NCBI RefSeq assembly: GCF_029869215.1
Contig: NZ_JARWPM010000383.1
Coordinates: forward strand, 1 to 34,891
Direction: 5' to 3'
DNA: 34,891 bases
From: Nocardia carnea
GTDB lineage: Bacteria; Actinomycetota; Actinomycetes; Mycobacteriales; Mycobacteriaceae
In this document: piece after piece, positions 8,766 to 16,861 of the stretch
Position numbering within the stretch: the stretch's first letter is position 1
How the letters are laid out: every line of letters begins with the position of its first letter
Made by a program: the position numbers and the translations under genes
The notes under the pieces: generated by a model
Database searches by the model: none
Told to the model about the DNA's origin: nothing
The model's input: only the letters and a program-made list of their open reading frames with translations

Positions 8766-10139
8766 TCAACTTCGAGCGGGTGTCCCGACGACGACGCTGC
8801 CGACCCCGCATTCCTCCAGCTCGTCCACCCCGGCAGCCGCCACGAACGCGGCGGTATCGCTGAACCCCTGCGCGCAGACGCCGAGCCCCATCGCCGTCCC
8901 GGCCAGGTACACGGTCTGCATCAGCACCCCCACATGTTTGAGGATGCTGGCGTAGGCCACCTGTTCGTAGGTCCACATCACCCGTCCCGCCCGGGCGGCC
9001 AGCAGCAGGACCACCTGCGGTTCCGCCCCGCCGACGAGGGTCGCCGACGCGGATTTCAGCAGCCGGTGGACCTCGGTGGAATCCGGTTCGGCGATCCGGT
9101 GCAGGGCATGCCGGAACGAGTCGTAGTGGTACATCCCGGCATCCAGTCCGGCCGCGGTGCGCACGACCGGATAGACCTCGAGTTCGTACACCCCACCACC
9201 CGAGGGGTAAGGGCGCGACAGCAGTTCCTCACCGGGGCCGACCGGTTTCACCTCGCGGGTGCGAGCGGTGCGGTACAGCAGTTCGGCCAGTTGCTCCAGA
9301 GTGATCGGGGCGGCGTCGTCGTACTGGCGGCAGGAGGTGCGATCCTCCAGGACCGTGGTCAGGCTGGGGTCGGCCGCGCGTAAGGCGGTGAGGTCGGGAA
9401 CCGGTAGCGGTATCGGCGTGCCCGGATACGCGGGCTTGCGCGCATCGGGTTGCGGGAACCGCCCTTTCGCCCATTTCGTGGGTCCGAAATGTTCCCAGGT
9501 GATCGTGCGCGGGCCGAGTGTGCTGCGGCGGTGGAACCACAGGTCGGGCGCACTCCAACTGCGTGTGGTGAACCGCCCGGTTTCGCGCGCGGGGTCGGCG
9601 GTGAACCCGCCCCAGTGCAGATCCGCGGCCAATTGGGCGAGGGTGTCCGGCGCGAGACCCGATTCCGCGGCATCCTGCCCGCCGAGTACCGCGAGGATCC
9701 GCGGATCCGAGATACGCAGATCGCACCAGGACAGCGGGTGTTCGAGCACGAAACCCGCCGGATCGGGACGTAATATCGAGAACTTCGACAACGCGCCGGG
9801 CGCGGGCGCCGGACCCGTGGGCCGCGGCGGGGGAGTGGTGAACGGGTGGAGGGTGTAGAGGTCGCGCGCACCGTCGAGAACGGTGGTCGCCAGCCAGCCC
9901 TCACCGGCCAGCCGGTTCAGCAGCCCGGCCACCGCGCCCCCCGGCTCGGGATCGAGGCGGGACAGCTGCGCCGGACCCTGGTTGAGCGTTTTCAACGCGT
10001 CCCGTGCGCCCGCGGACAACCCGGTCAACTTCCGGTTGTGCGGCGGATTCAGCAGTACGGCGCCGTTCGGCATGATCAGGCAGGTGACGCCGGTGCGCAG
10101 GGCATACCGCAGCGCCCCGTGCCGGGTGCGGGTGGACAA
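8766..10139 (-). CDS. SagB-type (ThcOx/nitroreductase-fold) FMN dehydrogenase
   Basis: A 457-residue protein of the SagB/McbC oxidoreductase group, flavoenzymes best known for oxidising thiazolines or oxazolines to aromatic azoles in modified peptides. The N-terminal part (about 1-240) looks like the family's poorly conserved accessory region. The nitroreductase domain occupies about 255-457: RTSCRQYDD at 267, RPYPSGGG at 309 and the helix around YEQVAYASILKHVG (391-404) followed by GLGVC match the FMN-binding fold. I place the start at TTG 10139 because GGAGAAAG lies just upstream; a longer reading runs into the lipoprotein gene. It begins 41 nt after that gene's stop and is probably co-transcribed with it. 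An azole-forming step in a siderophore made by the neighbouring synthetases is an inference. No cyclisation domain is visible here, so such a domain would have to lie upstream of the window. Confidence 0.85.
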   Translation of the reverse strand: MSTRTRHGALRYALRTGVTCLIMPNGAVLLNPPHNRKLTGLSAGARDALKTLNQGPAQLSRLDPEPGGAVAGLLNRLAGEGWLATTVLDGARDLYTLHPFTTPPPRPTGPAPAPGALSKFSILRPDPAGFVLEHPLSWCDLRISDPRILAVLGGQDAAESGLAPDTLAQLAADLHWGGFTADPARETGRFTTRSWSAPDLWFHRRSTLGPRTITWEHFGPTKWAKGRFPQPDARKPAYPGTPIPLPVPDLTALRAADPSLTTVLEDRTSCRQYDDAAPITLEQLAELLYRTARTREVKPVGPGEELLSRPYPSGGGVYELEVYPVVRTAAGLDAGMYHYDSFRHALHRIAEPDSTEVHRLLKSASATLVGGAEPQVVLLLAARAGRVMWTYEQVAYASILKHVGVLMQTVYLAGTAMGLGVCAQGFSDTAAFVAAAGVDELEECGVGSVVVGTPARS

Positions 10140-10180
10140 GGCTTTCTCCGTATCCGGTCGGAGCCCGTGGTGTTGCTGGG

Positions 10181-11149
10181 CTACTTCGCCGCGTTGACCA
10201 GCGCGGGCTCGATCTCTTTCAGGATGTAGGGCAGCGACAGGACCGTCGGCTGGTTGATGGCGCCGATATCGGCGTTGTCCAGGAACACGACGGCGTCCTT
10301 GCGAACCGCGGGCAACTCGCCGTAACCGGGCAGCTGCCGGTACGCCTCGTCCTGATTCACCGAATACCCGGCGATCAGCAGATCCGAGGTCAGTTCGCCG
10401 ACCCGCTCGGGCGACAGCGAAACCCGGCCACCGCTGGCGGGCATATCCCGGATGTGTTGCGGAATGGTCATTCCCAGGCGGGTGAACAGTTGGCCCGACC
10501 CGTCCTCGGGGTCGTTGAGGACCATCAGCTGCGTGGGCCCGGCCAGCCAGGTGCTCAGGAACGTTGTGCCTTTCAGCCCCGGATTCGCGGCGGCGACGGC
10601 GTCGACCTGGGCCCAGACATCCGCGACAATCGTGCCGGCGTCGGCCTCCCGGCCCAGTACCTTGCCCAGGGTGGTCACCAGATCCGGCCACGGTGCGGCG
10701 GCCTTGTCCGACAACCCCGGCAGGGTGGGGGCGATCTTGGACAACTGGTCGTAACGGGTCCGGTCGGCGAGGAACGGATCGGCCAGGATCAGATCCGGTT
10801 CGAGCGCGGCCACCTGTTCGGTGATATCACCGCCGGTGTTCAAGGCCGTGGCCTGCTGCAGCGATTCCGGTTCCCACGCCGGTGTCCGGCGGGCCATGGT
10901 CGCGACATTGTCGATATAGCCGGCCGGGACGATGCCGAAGGCCTGCACGGTGTCCAGCCATTGATTGCCCAGTGCCACGATCTTCGTGGGCGCCGATTCG
11001 ACCACGGTCTCGCCGAACGCGTGCGGAATCGTGACGCCCCCGGCCGATTCCTCCGCCGAAACCCCGCAGCCGGCCGACAGCAGAGCCAGTATTCCGGCCA
11101 GCGTGACGAGAACAGTTCGCGTCCGGCCTCCTGTTCGCACCGTTCTCAT
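10181..11149 (-). CDS. FepB-like iron-siderophore ABC transporter substrate-binding lipoprotein
   Basis: A 322-residue periplasmic-binding-protein-like lipoprotein expected to capture a ferric siderophore outside the membrane and pass it to an ABC permease. The N-terminus has Arg residues, a hydrophobic stretch and the lipobox LSAGC, with Cys28 as the lipidated residue. The body has the FepB/FecB-type layout: PTKIVALGNQWLD near the N-lobe, a central LEPDLILADPF and a C-terminal lobe ending in LPYILKEIEPAL. The ATG at 11149 is chosen because AGGAAGGG precedes it; a GTG at 11167 would include that site within the coding sequence. An IdeR-like box lies 58 nt upstream. No permease or ATPase gene is in the window. 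The dehydrogenase gene follows directly. Confidence 0.9.
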   Translation of the reverse strand: MRTVRTGGRTRTVLVTLAGILALLSAGCGVSAEESAGGVTIPHAFGETVVESAPTKIVALGNQWLDTVQAFGIVPAGYIDNVATMARRTPAWEPESLQQATALNTGGDITEQVAALEPDLILADPFLADRTRYDQLSKIAPTLPGLSDKAAAPWPDLVTTLGKVLGREADAGTIVADVWAQVDAVAAANPGLKGTTFLSTWLAGPTQLMVLNDPEDGSGQLFTRLGMTIPQHIRDMPASGGRVSLSPERVGELTSDLLIAGYSVNQDEAYRQLPGYGELPAVRKDAVVFLDNADIGAINQPTVLSLPYILKEIEPALVNAAK

Positions 11150-11206
11150 CTCGCCCTTCCTGTCCACAGGCCACCGCCGCGTGATGCCGGGCGGGCCGAC
11201 CCAAGC

Positions 11207-11225
11207 ATAGGACAGGCTTGGCTAA
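11207..11225 (-). promoter_or_regulatory. IdeR/DmdR-like iron box
   Basis: The 19-bp site matches the mycobacterial/DtxR-family iron-box consensus (TTAGGTTAGSCTAACCTAA) at 13 of 19 positions on either strand, with the outer halves best conserved. It lies 58 nt upstream of the lipoprotein start codon. That position and the target fit iron-dependent repression by IdeR or DmdR. Confidence 0.6.
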
Positions 11226-11274
11226 GTTTGGTGAGTACCGAGTTTCCGGCGGACCGTAGGTCGCCGGGCGGTCA

Positions 11275-11301
11275 GCGGGGAACGGACCGGCCGCTCCCCG
11301 C
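11275..11301 (-). terminator. Probable terminator of the M13 peptidase gene
   Basis: A hairpin with GCGGGG (11275-11280) pairing with CCCCGC (11296-11301), plus an inner CGG/CCG stem with small bulges, begins just beyond the stop codon of the minus-strand peptidase gene. Confidence 0.45.
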
Positions 11302-11306
11302 GTGGC

Positions 11307-13346
11307 TCACAACTCGACGCGCTGATCCGGCGGCAGGAACAGGGCGTCGGTCTCCACCACACCGAACGTGCGGTAGAACTCCGCGATATTGCGCACCACC
11401 TGGTTCACCCGGAATTCGTCCGGGGCGTGTGTATCGCCCTGGAGCAGGCGTTCCACGACCTCCGGAGTCATCTTCGACCGCCAGATCCGGGCATACGACA
11501 GGAACATCGTGCGGTAGTCGGGGACGCTCACCCCCGCGCGTTCCTCGGCCAGCCGGAAAGCGGTCAGCGCGATCTGCAGGCCGCGTAGATCGGCGAGGTT
11601 CTCGCCGACGGTCAGTTCCCCGTTGACATGCTGATCCGGCGGTAGGCCTTCGGGGACCAGCGCGTTGTACTGGTCGATGAGCTGCTTCGATTTGGCGTCG
11701 AACGCGGCGCGATCGGCGGGGGTCCACCAGTCCCGCTGGTTACCGTCGCCGTCGAATTTCGACCCCTGATCGTCGAACCCGTGTCCGATCTCGTGCCCGA
11801 TCACCGCACCCACGCCACCGTAGTTGACCGCGGGCTGGGCGTCCTTGTCGAAGAACGGCGGTTGCAGGAACGCGGCGGGAAAGACGATTTCGTTGGTGGT
11901 GGGGGAGTAGTAGGCGTTCACCGTCTGCGGGGAAGCGTTCCACTCGGATTTGTCCACCGGCTTACCGAGCCGATCGAACGACCGCCGCACCTCGAAATCG
12001 TTGATGGCGCGCAGTGATTCGATCAATTTGCCGCGGGTGACGGTCAGGGTCGAATAGTCCACCCACTTGTCGGGGTAGCCGAGTTTCAGGCCGATCTTGT
12101 CCAGTTTCTCGATCGACGCCTTGCGCGTCTCCGGCGACATCCAGCTCGAATCGGTGAAATTCTGCCGGTACGCGGCCATCAGGTCGTCGACCATGACCTG
12201 GACCCGTTCCTTGGCCTCCGGCGGGAAATACTTCTCCACATACAGCTTGCCCAGCTGTTCGCTGAGGTTGCTGTCCACCGTGCCCACCGCGGACTTCCAG
12301 AGTTCGGGCCGCTGCTGCAGACCCGACATGAGCCGGCCGTTGAAATCGAAGTTCGCGTCGGACAGCTCCTTGGGCAGGAAGCGCGCGTAGGTCTGCAATA
12401 CCGACAGCTTGAGGTAATCACGCCATATCGCGATATCGGTGCTCGCCCAGATCTTGCCGGCCTCGGTGACGAAGGACGGCTGGTTCACCACCAGATTCGC
12501 GAACAATTCCTTGGGCCGCTCGGTGATACCGGCCAGCCAGGGATCCCAGTCGTATTCCGGTGCCAGCGCGGTGGTTTCCGCCCAGGTCATCCGGTTGTAG
12601 GTGGACTCGGTATCGCGATTACGCACGTTGTCCCAGTGTGCGGCGGCGATCCGGGTCTCCAGGGCGAGCTGCCGATCGGCGATCGCGGCCGGATCGGGTA
12701 GATCCGCGCCTTTGGCGAGGCGTTCCAGGTAGGTCCGGTACCCGGCGAGTTCCTCGGCGAATTGCGGATCGCGGTAGTACTGCTCGTCCAGGCCGGTCCC
12801 GGACTGGCCGATCGAGGCGATATAGGCCGAGGAATCCTTGCGGTCGATACTCACGCCGATCCCGATCAGCCCGCCGATCGGCAGCCGCCCCATCACCTCG
12901 GCCAGGGCCGGTTTGTCCTTCGCGGCGTCGATCTCGGCGAACATCGAATCCAGCGGCGTCAACCCCAGTTGTTCGATCTCGTCGAGATTCATCCGGGCGT
13001 CGTACAGATCGCGGATCTGCTGGGCCTCGGTCCCCGGCTCGGGGTCGCTGATGCCCTCGATGATCTCGCGCAACTGCAACTCGGTGCGATCGTTGGCCTC
13101 GCTGAACGCGCCGTAGGAGGTCTTGTCCGGCGGCAGCTGGTATTCGCGCAGCCACTTCCCGTTGACGTGCCGGTACAGATCGTCCTGCGGCCGGATCGCC
13201 GGATCGGAGCCCTCCATGTCCACGCTCACCAGTCGCGCCGGCTCATCCTCCGAACAGGACACCAGCCACGCCGCCGCGGGCACCAGCCCCAGCGCCACCA
13301 GGAACGAACGGCGATCGAGCGCCACCCGACGATCCGAAGACTTCAA
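11307..13346 (-). CDS. M13-family (neprilysin-like) zinc metallopeptidase, Tat-exported lipoprotein
   Basis: A 679-residue peptidase of family M13, zinc endopeptidases that cleave oligopeptides outside the cytoplasm. The zinc motif HEIGH is at 518-522 and the third ligand lies in ENLAD (Glu582). The family's NAYYSPTTNEI-type substrate-binding stretch precedes HEIGH, and the C-terminal region has the RVNQVVRN pattern. The N-terminus carries a twin-arginine signal (DRRSFLVALG, 11-20) leading to a lipobox-like LVSC (Cys31). I place the start at TTG 13346 with GGAGAGGG upstream; a GTG at 13325 is an alternative. Many actinobacterial M13 enzymes lack an obvious signal, so the Tat-lipoprotein form is noteworthy. 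It is divergent from rplN and has no evident link to the siderophore genes. Confidence 0.92.
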   Translation of the reverse strand: MKSSDRRVALDRRSFLVALGLVPAAAWLVSCSEDEPARLVSVDMEGSDPAIRPQDDLYRHVNGKWLREYQLPPDKTSYGAFSEANDRTELQLREIIEGISDPEPGTEAQQIRDLYDARMNLDEIEQLGLTPLDSMFAEIDAAKDKPALAEVMGRLPIGGLIGIGVSIDRKDSSAYIASIGQSGTGLDEQYYRDPQFAEELAGYRTYLERLAKGADLPDPAAIADRQLALETRIAAAHWDNVRNRDTESTYNRMTWAETTALAPEYDWDPWLAGITERPKELFANLVVNQPSFVTEAGKIWASTDIAIWRDYLKLSVLQTYARFLPKELSDANFDFNGRLMSGLQQRPELWKSAVGTVDSNLSEQLGKLYVEKYFPPEAKERVQVMVDDLMAAYRQNFTDSSWMSPETRKASIEKLDKIGLKLGYPDKWVDYSTLTVTRGKLIESLRAINDFEVRRSFDRLGKPVDKSEWNASPQTVNAYYSPTTNEIVFPAAFLQPPFFDKDAQPAVNYGGVGAVIGHEIGHGFDDQGSKFDGDGNQRDWWTPADRAAFDAKSKQLIDQYNALVPEGLPPDQHVNGELTVGENLADLRGLQIALTAFRLAEERAGVSVPDYRTMFLSYARIWRSKMTPEVVERLLQGDTHAPDEFRVNQVVRNIAEFYRTFGVVETDALFLPPDQRVEL

Positions 13347-13651
13347 CAGAACCCTCTCCCCGATGCGGGACCCGCACCTCACTAGGCGAACCGGCCCCAT
13401 GAGGCTACCGGCGGGGTCCGGTGGCGTCGCGGCGGACGCTGCGCGCCACCCCGATTTCTCCCCGAGCTGCGGATTCGCTATCCTTGACCGGTTGCCTGCG
13501 GGCCCTGTGCCCGCGATTCGGCCGCGAACCCCCGGTGGTTGATCGAGTAGATCAGACGAAACCGCTGGTAGGCGCGCGTTCGGGTGGTAACAGACCATGC
13601 CCGTCGGGTCGGCAATCCGGCGTGCTTTACGTCCAGGTCGAGGAGGCTGAA
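13347..13651 (+). promoter_or_regulatory. Upstream region of rplN (promoter/leader) between divergent genes
   Basis: This 305-nt stretch separates the peptidase gene from rplN and must hold promoters for both. A 6-bp hairpin (13498-13503 with 13509-13514) lies in the likely rplN leader. AGGAGG at 13641-13646 is the ribosome-binding site. I see no clear -35/-10 pair, and no gene with typical coding character. Confidence 0.4.
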
Positions 13652-14020
13652 GTGATTCAGCAGGAGTCGCGGCTGCGCGTCGCCGACAACACGGGTGCCA
13701 AGGAGATTCTCTGCATCCGCGTTCTCGGTGGTTCGTCGCGCCGCTATGCCGGTATCGGTGACGTCATCGTCGCCACTGTGAAAGACGCCATCCCCGGCGG
13801 CAACGTCAAACGGGGTGACGTGGTGAAGGCCGTCGTGGTACGCACCACCAAGGAACGGCGCCGTCCGGATGGTTCCTACATCCGTTTCGACGAGAACGCC
13901 GCCGTGCTCATCAAGGCGGACAACGACCCGCGCGGCACCCGCATCTTCGGCCCGGTCGGCCGTGAGCTGCGCGACAAGAAGTTCATGAAGATCGTTTCGC
14001 TGGCCCCGGAGGTGCTCTAA
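13652..14020 (+). CDS. rplN: 50S ribosomal protein L14
   Basis: A 122-residue L14, the family's usual length, starting [18 protein letters not shown] and ending [13 protein letters not shown]14 is a core protein of the large subunit at the subunit interface. The GTG start at 13652 follows AGGAGG with good spacing; the frame is open further upstream but that part lacks L14 character. rplX starts immediately after its TAA. In this genome the spc-type operon starts here: no S10-operon gene lies upstream in the window. Confidence 0.98.
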   Translation: MIQQESRLRVADNTGAKEILCIRVLGGSSRRYAGIGDVIVATVKDAIPGGNVKRGDVVKAVVVRTTKERRRPDGSYIRFDENAAVLIKADNDPRGTRIFGPVGRELRDKKFMKIVSLAPEVL

Positions 14021-14338
14021 ATGAAGGTGCACAAGGGCGATACCGTGCTCGTCGTCTCGGGTAAGGACAAGGGTGCCAAGGGCAAGGTCATCCAGGCCTT
14101 CCCGAAGGAGAACCGGGTCCTGGTCGAGGGCGTGAACCGGATCAAGAAGCATGTCGCGAACTCCGCGAACCTGCGCGGTGCGTCGTCGGGCGGCATCGTT
14201 ACCCAGGAAGCGCCCATCCACGTGTCCAACGTGATGGTTGTCGACTCCGACGGTAACCCGACCCGGATCGGCTACCGCACCGACGAAGAAACCGGCAAGC
14301 GGGTTCGGATCTCCCGTAAGAACGGGAAGGACATCTGA
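14021..14338 (+). CDS. rplX: 50S ribosomal protein L24
   Basis: A 105-residue L24, an assembly-initiating large-subunit protein. The KOW motif is near the N-terminus ([19 protein letters not shown]) and the basic C-terminal tail ends [10 protein letters not shown]. The ATG abuts the rplN stop codon, which suggests translational coupling. Confidence 0.98.
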   Translation: MKVHKGDTVLVVSGKDKGAKGKVIQAFPKENRVLVEGVNRIKKHVANSANLRGASSGGIVTQEAPIHVSNVMVVDSDGNPTRIGYRTDEETGKRVRISRKNGKDI

Positions 14339-14339
14339 T

Positions 14340-14903
14340 ATGACCACCACTGAGAAGATCCAGCCGCGGCTGAAGGTGCGCTACCGCGAGGAAATCAAGG
14401 ACGCGCTGAACAACGAGTTCAACTACGCCAACGTCATGCAGATCCCGGGCGTGGTCAAGGTCGTGGTGAACATGGGTGTCGGCGACGCCGCCCGTGACGC
14501 CAAGCTGATCAACGGCGCGGTCGACGATCTGGCCCTGATCACCGGCCAGAAGCCGCAGATCCGCAAGGCCACCAAGTCCATCGCGCAGTTCAAGCTGCGT
14601 GAGGGTATGCCGATCGGCGCCAAGGTCACCCTGCGCGGCGACCGGATGTGGGAGTTCCTGGACCGCCTGGTCTCGATCGCCCTGCCCCGTATCCGCGACT
14701 TCCGCGGCCTGTCGCCCAAGCAGTTCGACGGCAACGGCAACTACACGTTCGGCCTGAGCGAGCAGTCGATGTTCCACGAGATCGATGTGGACAAGATCGA
14801 CCGCCCGCGCGGTATGGACATCACCGTTGTCACCACCGCGACCAACAACGAAGAAGGCCGTGCCCTGCTGAAGCACCTCGGCTTCCCGTTCAAGGAGAAC
14901 TGA
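14340..14903 (+). CDS. rplE: 50S ribosomal protein L5
   Basis: A 187-residue L5, which binds 5S rRNA and contacts the P site. Typical stretches include [18 protein letters not shown] and [16 protein letters not shown], and the C-terminus ends [11 protein letters not shown]. The ATG at 14340 lies one base after the rplX stop and gives the normal actinobacterial N-terminus [12 protein letters not shown]; an upstream in-frame start would overlap rplX. Confidence 0.98.
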   Translation: MTTTEKIQPRLKVRYREEIKDALNNEFNYANVMQIPGVVKVVVNMGVGDAARDAKLINGAVDDLALITGQKPQIRKATKSIAQFKLREGMPIGAKVTLRGDRMWEFLDRLVSIALPRIRDFRGLSPKQFDGNGNYTFGLSEQSMFHEIDVDKIDRPRGMDITVVTTATNNEEGRALLKHLGFPFKEN

Positions 14904-14906
14904 GAC

Positions 14907-15092
14907 ATGGCCAAGAAAGCACTGGTCAACAAGGCCAACCGCAAGCCGAAGTTCGCCGTTCGCGCCTACACCCGCTGCCAGCGCTGCGGCCGGCCGCACG
15001 CGGTGTACCGCAAGTTCGGCCTGTGCCGTGTGTGCCTGCGCGAGATGGCGCACCGCGGCGAGCTGCCGGGCGTGCACAAGAGCTCCTGGTGA
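14907..15092 (+). CDS. rpsZ: 30S ribosomal protein S14, zinc-binding type Z
   Basis: A 61-residue S14 of the short zinc-ribbon type, with C24-x2-C27 and C40-x2-C43 as zinc ligands, and the conserved C-terminus [12 protein letters not shown]14 sits in the head of the small subunit. In the canonical spc operon rpsH follows directly; here a strong terminator follows and rpsH lies 13.1 kb away. The last 19 coding bases recur at the end of the MFS gene at 27491-27509. Confidence 0.98.
   Translation: MAKKALVNKANRKPKFAVRAYTRCQRCGRPHAVYRKFGLCRVCLREMAHRGELPGVHKSSW
15072..15090 (+). repeat. Direct repeat copy 1 (3' end of rpsZ)
   Basis: Nineteen bases encoding VHKSSW plus the first base of the stop codon are identical to 27491-27509. 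Including flanks, from Gly51 to two bases past the stop, 33 of 38 positions match, in the same reading frame and on the same strand. This is the authentic S14 tail. Confidence 0.85.
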
Positions 15093-15096
15093 GCTG

Positions 15097-15124
15097 ATCC
15101 CGGCCGGTGCCGTCCGGCCGGGAT
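15097..15124 (+). terminator. First hairpin downstream of rpsZ
   Basis: A perfect 11-bp GC-rich stem (15097-15107 with 15114-15124) and a 6-nt loop, starting 4 nt after the rpsZ stop. It precedes a second, longer terminator hairpin, so the two may act together. Confidence 0.6.
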
Positions 15125-15135
15125 TCACACCACAG

Positions 15136-15167
15136 AAAAGGACCCGAGCCCCGGCTCGGGTCCTTTT
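15136..15167. terminator. Strong bidirectional-type terminator after rpsZ
   Basis: A 15-bp perfect stem (15136-15150 with 15153-15167) is bounded by an A run on the left and a T run on the right, the classic intrinsic-terminator layout. It ends the first half of the ribosomal operon and isolates it from the downstream Fic gene. Confidence 0.9.
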
Positions 15168-15186
15168 CGTGCTTTCAAGTGGTCGT

Positions 15187-15235
15187 GTGATCGCGAATTC
15201 ACGATCACGCCCCTTGATCGCGGAAACGCGATCAA
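15187..15235. other. Two adjacent palindromes upstream of the Fic gene
   Basis: GTGATCG/CGATCAC (15187-15193 and 15202-15208) is followed by a perfect 9-bp hairpin with a GAAA tetraloop (15214-15222 with 15227-15235). Both contain GATCGCG or GATCG cores. They could be operators or a small structured RNA; nothing in the window decides. Confidence 0.4.
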
Positions 15236-15271
15236 CACGCGCTAAGCCTGAATGAGGACCGTTCTTATTAA

Positions 15272-15288
15272 AGGTTATGTATTAACCT
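15272..15288 (+). promoter_or_regulatory. Operator-like inverted repeat in the AT-rich Fic promoter
   Basis: AGGTTA (15272-15277) and TAACCT (15283-15288) form an inverted repeat with a 5-nt spacer; a third AGGTTA overlaps the AAGGAGG ribosome-binding site at 15294-15300. The region is strikingly AT-rich for this genome. The layout suits repression near the promoter, possibly by the Fic protein's own C-terminal helix-turn-helix domain (inference). Confidence 0.5.
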
Positions 15289-15304
15289 CAAATAAGGAGG
15301 TTAT

Positions 15305-16585
15305 ATGGCTGAGCTTCTGCAACTCCACTGGACCGGCAATCTGGATGGTGGCGGGCTCTCGCGGCGCGATCGGGGCGCCGGAGTGTATCGGGCGTACCTG
15401 CCCGATCCTTTGGCCGGCCGTCGGGTAGTGCTTGCTGCTGACACGGCTGCGGATGTCGTCGATGCCGAACTGGCGGTCGCTCGGCTCGATGCGGAAGCGA
15501 AAGCGCTGGTCGAAACGGAGGCGCTGTCCAGGCTTCTGCTGCGGGCGGAAGCCATTGCTTCCTCACGTATCGAGGGACTCGAGATCGGGGCGCGCCGACT
15601 GCTCCGGGCGGAGGCCGCGCGTGAGCTGGAGGGCGAGTGCTCCGATGTGACCGCCACCGAAGTGCTGGCGAATATCGATGCCATGGCGGTGGCTACCAGT
15701 GCGGTCGGCGTCGGCGGCGTGATCACCGAGGAGGCTTTGCTCGAGGTCCATCGGCGCTTACTGGCCGGCACGAGGATCGCTCAGCACGGTGGCCGGTGGC
15801 GTACGGAACAGAACTGGATCGGTGGGAGTTCGTTCAATCCGTGCTCAGCCGATTTCGTTCCACCGCCCCCGGCGTACGTGCTTCGGCTGATGGCCGACCT
15901 CATCGAGTTCTGCAACAGTGACGACCTACCGGCCATTGCTCAGGCCGCTATCGCGCATGCTCAGTTCGAGACCATTCATCCGTTTGTCGATGGCAACGGC
16001 CGGACCGGCCGGGCACTTATTCATATGGTGCTGCGCCGCCGGGGTGCGGTGACACGGGTGGTAGCTCCGGTGTCGCTCGTCCTGGCCACGTGGAGTGAGA
16101 GCTATATCGACGGTCTGACTCGATACCGTCATGTCGGAAGTGCCGATTCGAGGCAGGCTGTCGAAGATCTGAATACTTGGATCGCGCGGTTCGCGGCGGC
16201 CTGTACTCGCGCGGCGGCGGACGCGAGTACCTTCGAGGCGAAAGCCCTGGATCTGGAAAGAGACTGGCGAGCGCGATTGGGTTCGGTCCGGTCGAACTCC
16301 GCGCTCGACCTTCTTCTCGGGAAACTGGTGGGTGCACCGATCCTGACGGTCGCGACCGCCGCATCACTGATCGGGCGGAGCTTTCCCGCGGCTAATGCTG
16401 CCGTCGACAGACTGGTCGACGCGGGAATTCTGCGTCAGCTATCTGTCGGCAGGCGTAACCGGGCTTTCGAGTCACCAGAGGTGATCGACGCGTTCACCGC
16501 ACTCGAGCGCCGCTTGGCCAGTCCCGCGGGGGATACCCATATCTCGCAGCCGGAACGGCCGGTTCCTCGTCGTACGGCCCGATAA
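15305..16585 (+). CDS. Fic-domain protein (AMPylase-type) with C-terminal winged helix
   Basis: A 426-residue Fic protein of the Fic_N-Fic-HTH architecture; such enzymes transfer AMP or related groups from nucleotides to target proteins. The active-site motif HPFVDGNGRTGR is at 225-236 and complete. The N-terminal inhibitory motif SSRIEG (86-91) fits the [S/T]xxxE[G/N] consensus, so autoinhibition within the same chain is expected. Residues about 315-410 resemble a winged helix (TVATAASLIGRSFPAANAAV). ATG 15305 has AAGGAGG at ideal distance. Codon use is less GC-biased than in neighbouring genes (many GCT, CGA, CAT codons), consistent with later acquisition. It is alone between a terminator and convergent genes. 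The target is unknown. Confidence 0.93.
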   Translation: MAELLQLHWTGNLDGGGLSRRDRGAGVYRAYLPDPLAGRRVVLAADTAADVVDAELAVARLDAEAKALVETEALSRLLLRAEAIASSRIEGLEIGARRLLRAEAARELEGECSDVTATEVLANIDAMAVATSAVGVGGVITEEALLEVHRRLLAGTRIAQHGGRWRTEQNWIGGSSFNPCSADFVPPPPAYVLRLMADLIEFCNSDDLPAIAQAAIAHAQFETIHPFVDGNGRTGRALIHMVLRRRGAVTRVVAPVSLVLATWSESYIDGLTRYRHVGSADSRQAVEDLNTWIARFAAACTRAAADASTFEAKALDLERDWRARLGSVRSNSALDLLLGKLVGAPILTVATAASLIGRSFPAANAAVDRLVDAGILRQLSVGRRNRAFESPEVIDAFTALERRLASPAGDTHISQPERPVPRRTAR

Positions 16586-16660
16586 AAGACTTTGCCAAGA
16601 GATGGGCTTTCGACGGCAGCTGACACGCTCGAAGTGCAGTGCGCCGGATACAAGCCGTTC

Positions 16661-16861
16661 TCAGCGGGCCAGGAAATGCCAGCCCAGCCAGGCCCAGGCG
16701 CAGAGGAGAAGAACTCGCACCAAGCGAGATCGCTGAAGTACGCGCAGGGTTCGATCGAACGTCATGAGGTGGCCGGGGTGGTGGCGGGCGAACAGCTGTG
16801 CCGCCACTCCTGCGGCGGCGAGGGTGGCGAAACCGAGGAGAATCAGCGTGCGGCCGGCCAT
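16661..16861 (-). CDS. Small membrane protein (DUF6186-like)
   Basis: A 66-residue protein with an N-terminal hydrophobic segment (about 4-24), a basic middle and a Trp-rich hydrophobic C-terminus (LLLCAWAWLGWHFLAR). I recall this pattern from small actinobacterial DUF6186 proteins, but that is memory, not a search. The start at ATG 16861 overlaps the end of the preceding minus-strand gene by 19 bases, suggesting coupling. Function unknown. Confidence 0.65.
   Translation of the reverse strand: MAGRTLILLGFATLAAAGVAAQLFARHHPGHLMTFDRTLRVLQRSRLVRVLLLCAWAWLGWHFLAR

Noticed and set aside
8492..8863. Plus-strand open frame after the NRPS operon
   Set aside because: It overlaps the terminator, the branched element and the end of the SagB-type gene, and has no protein-like pattern.
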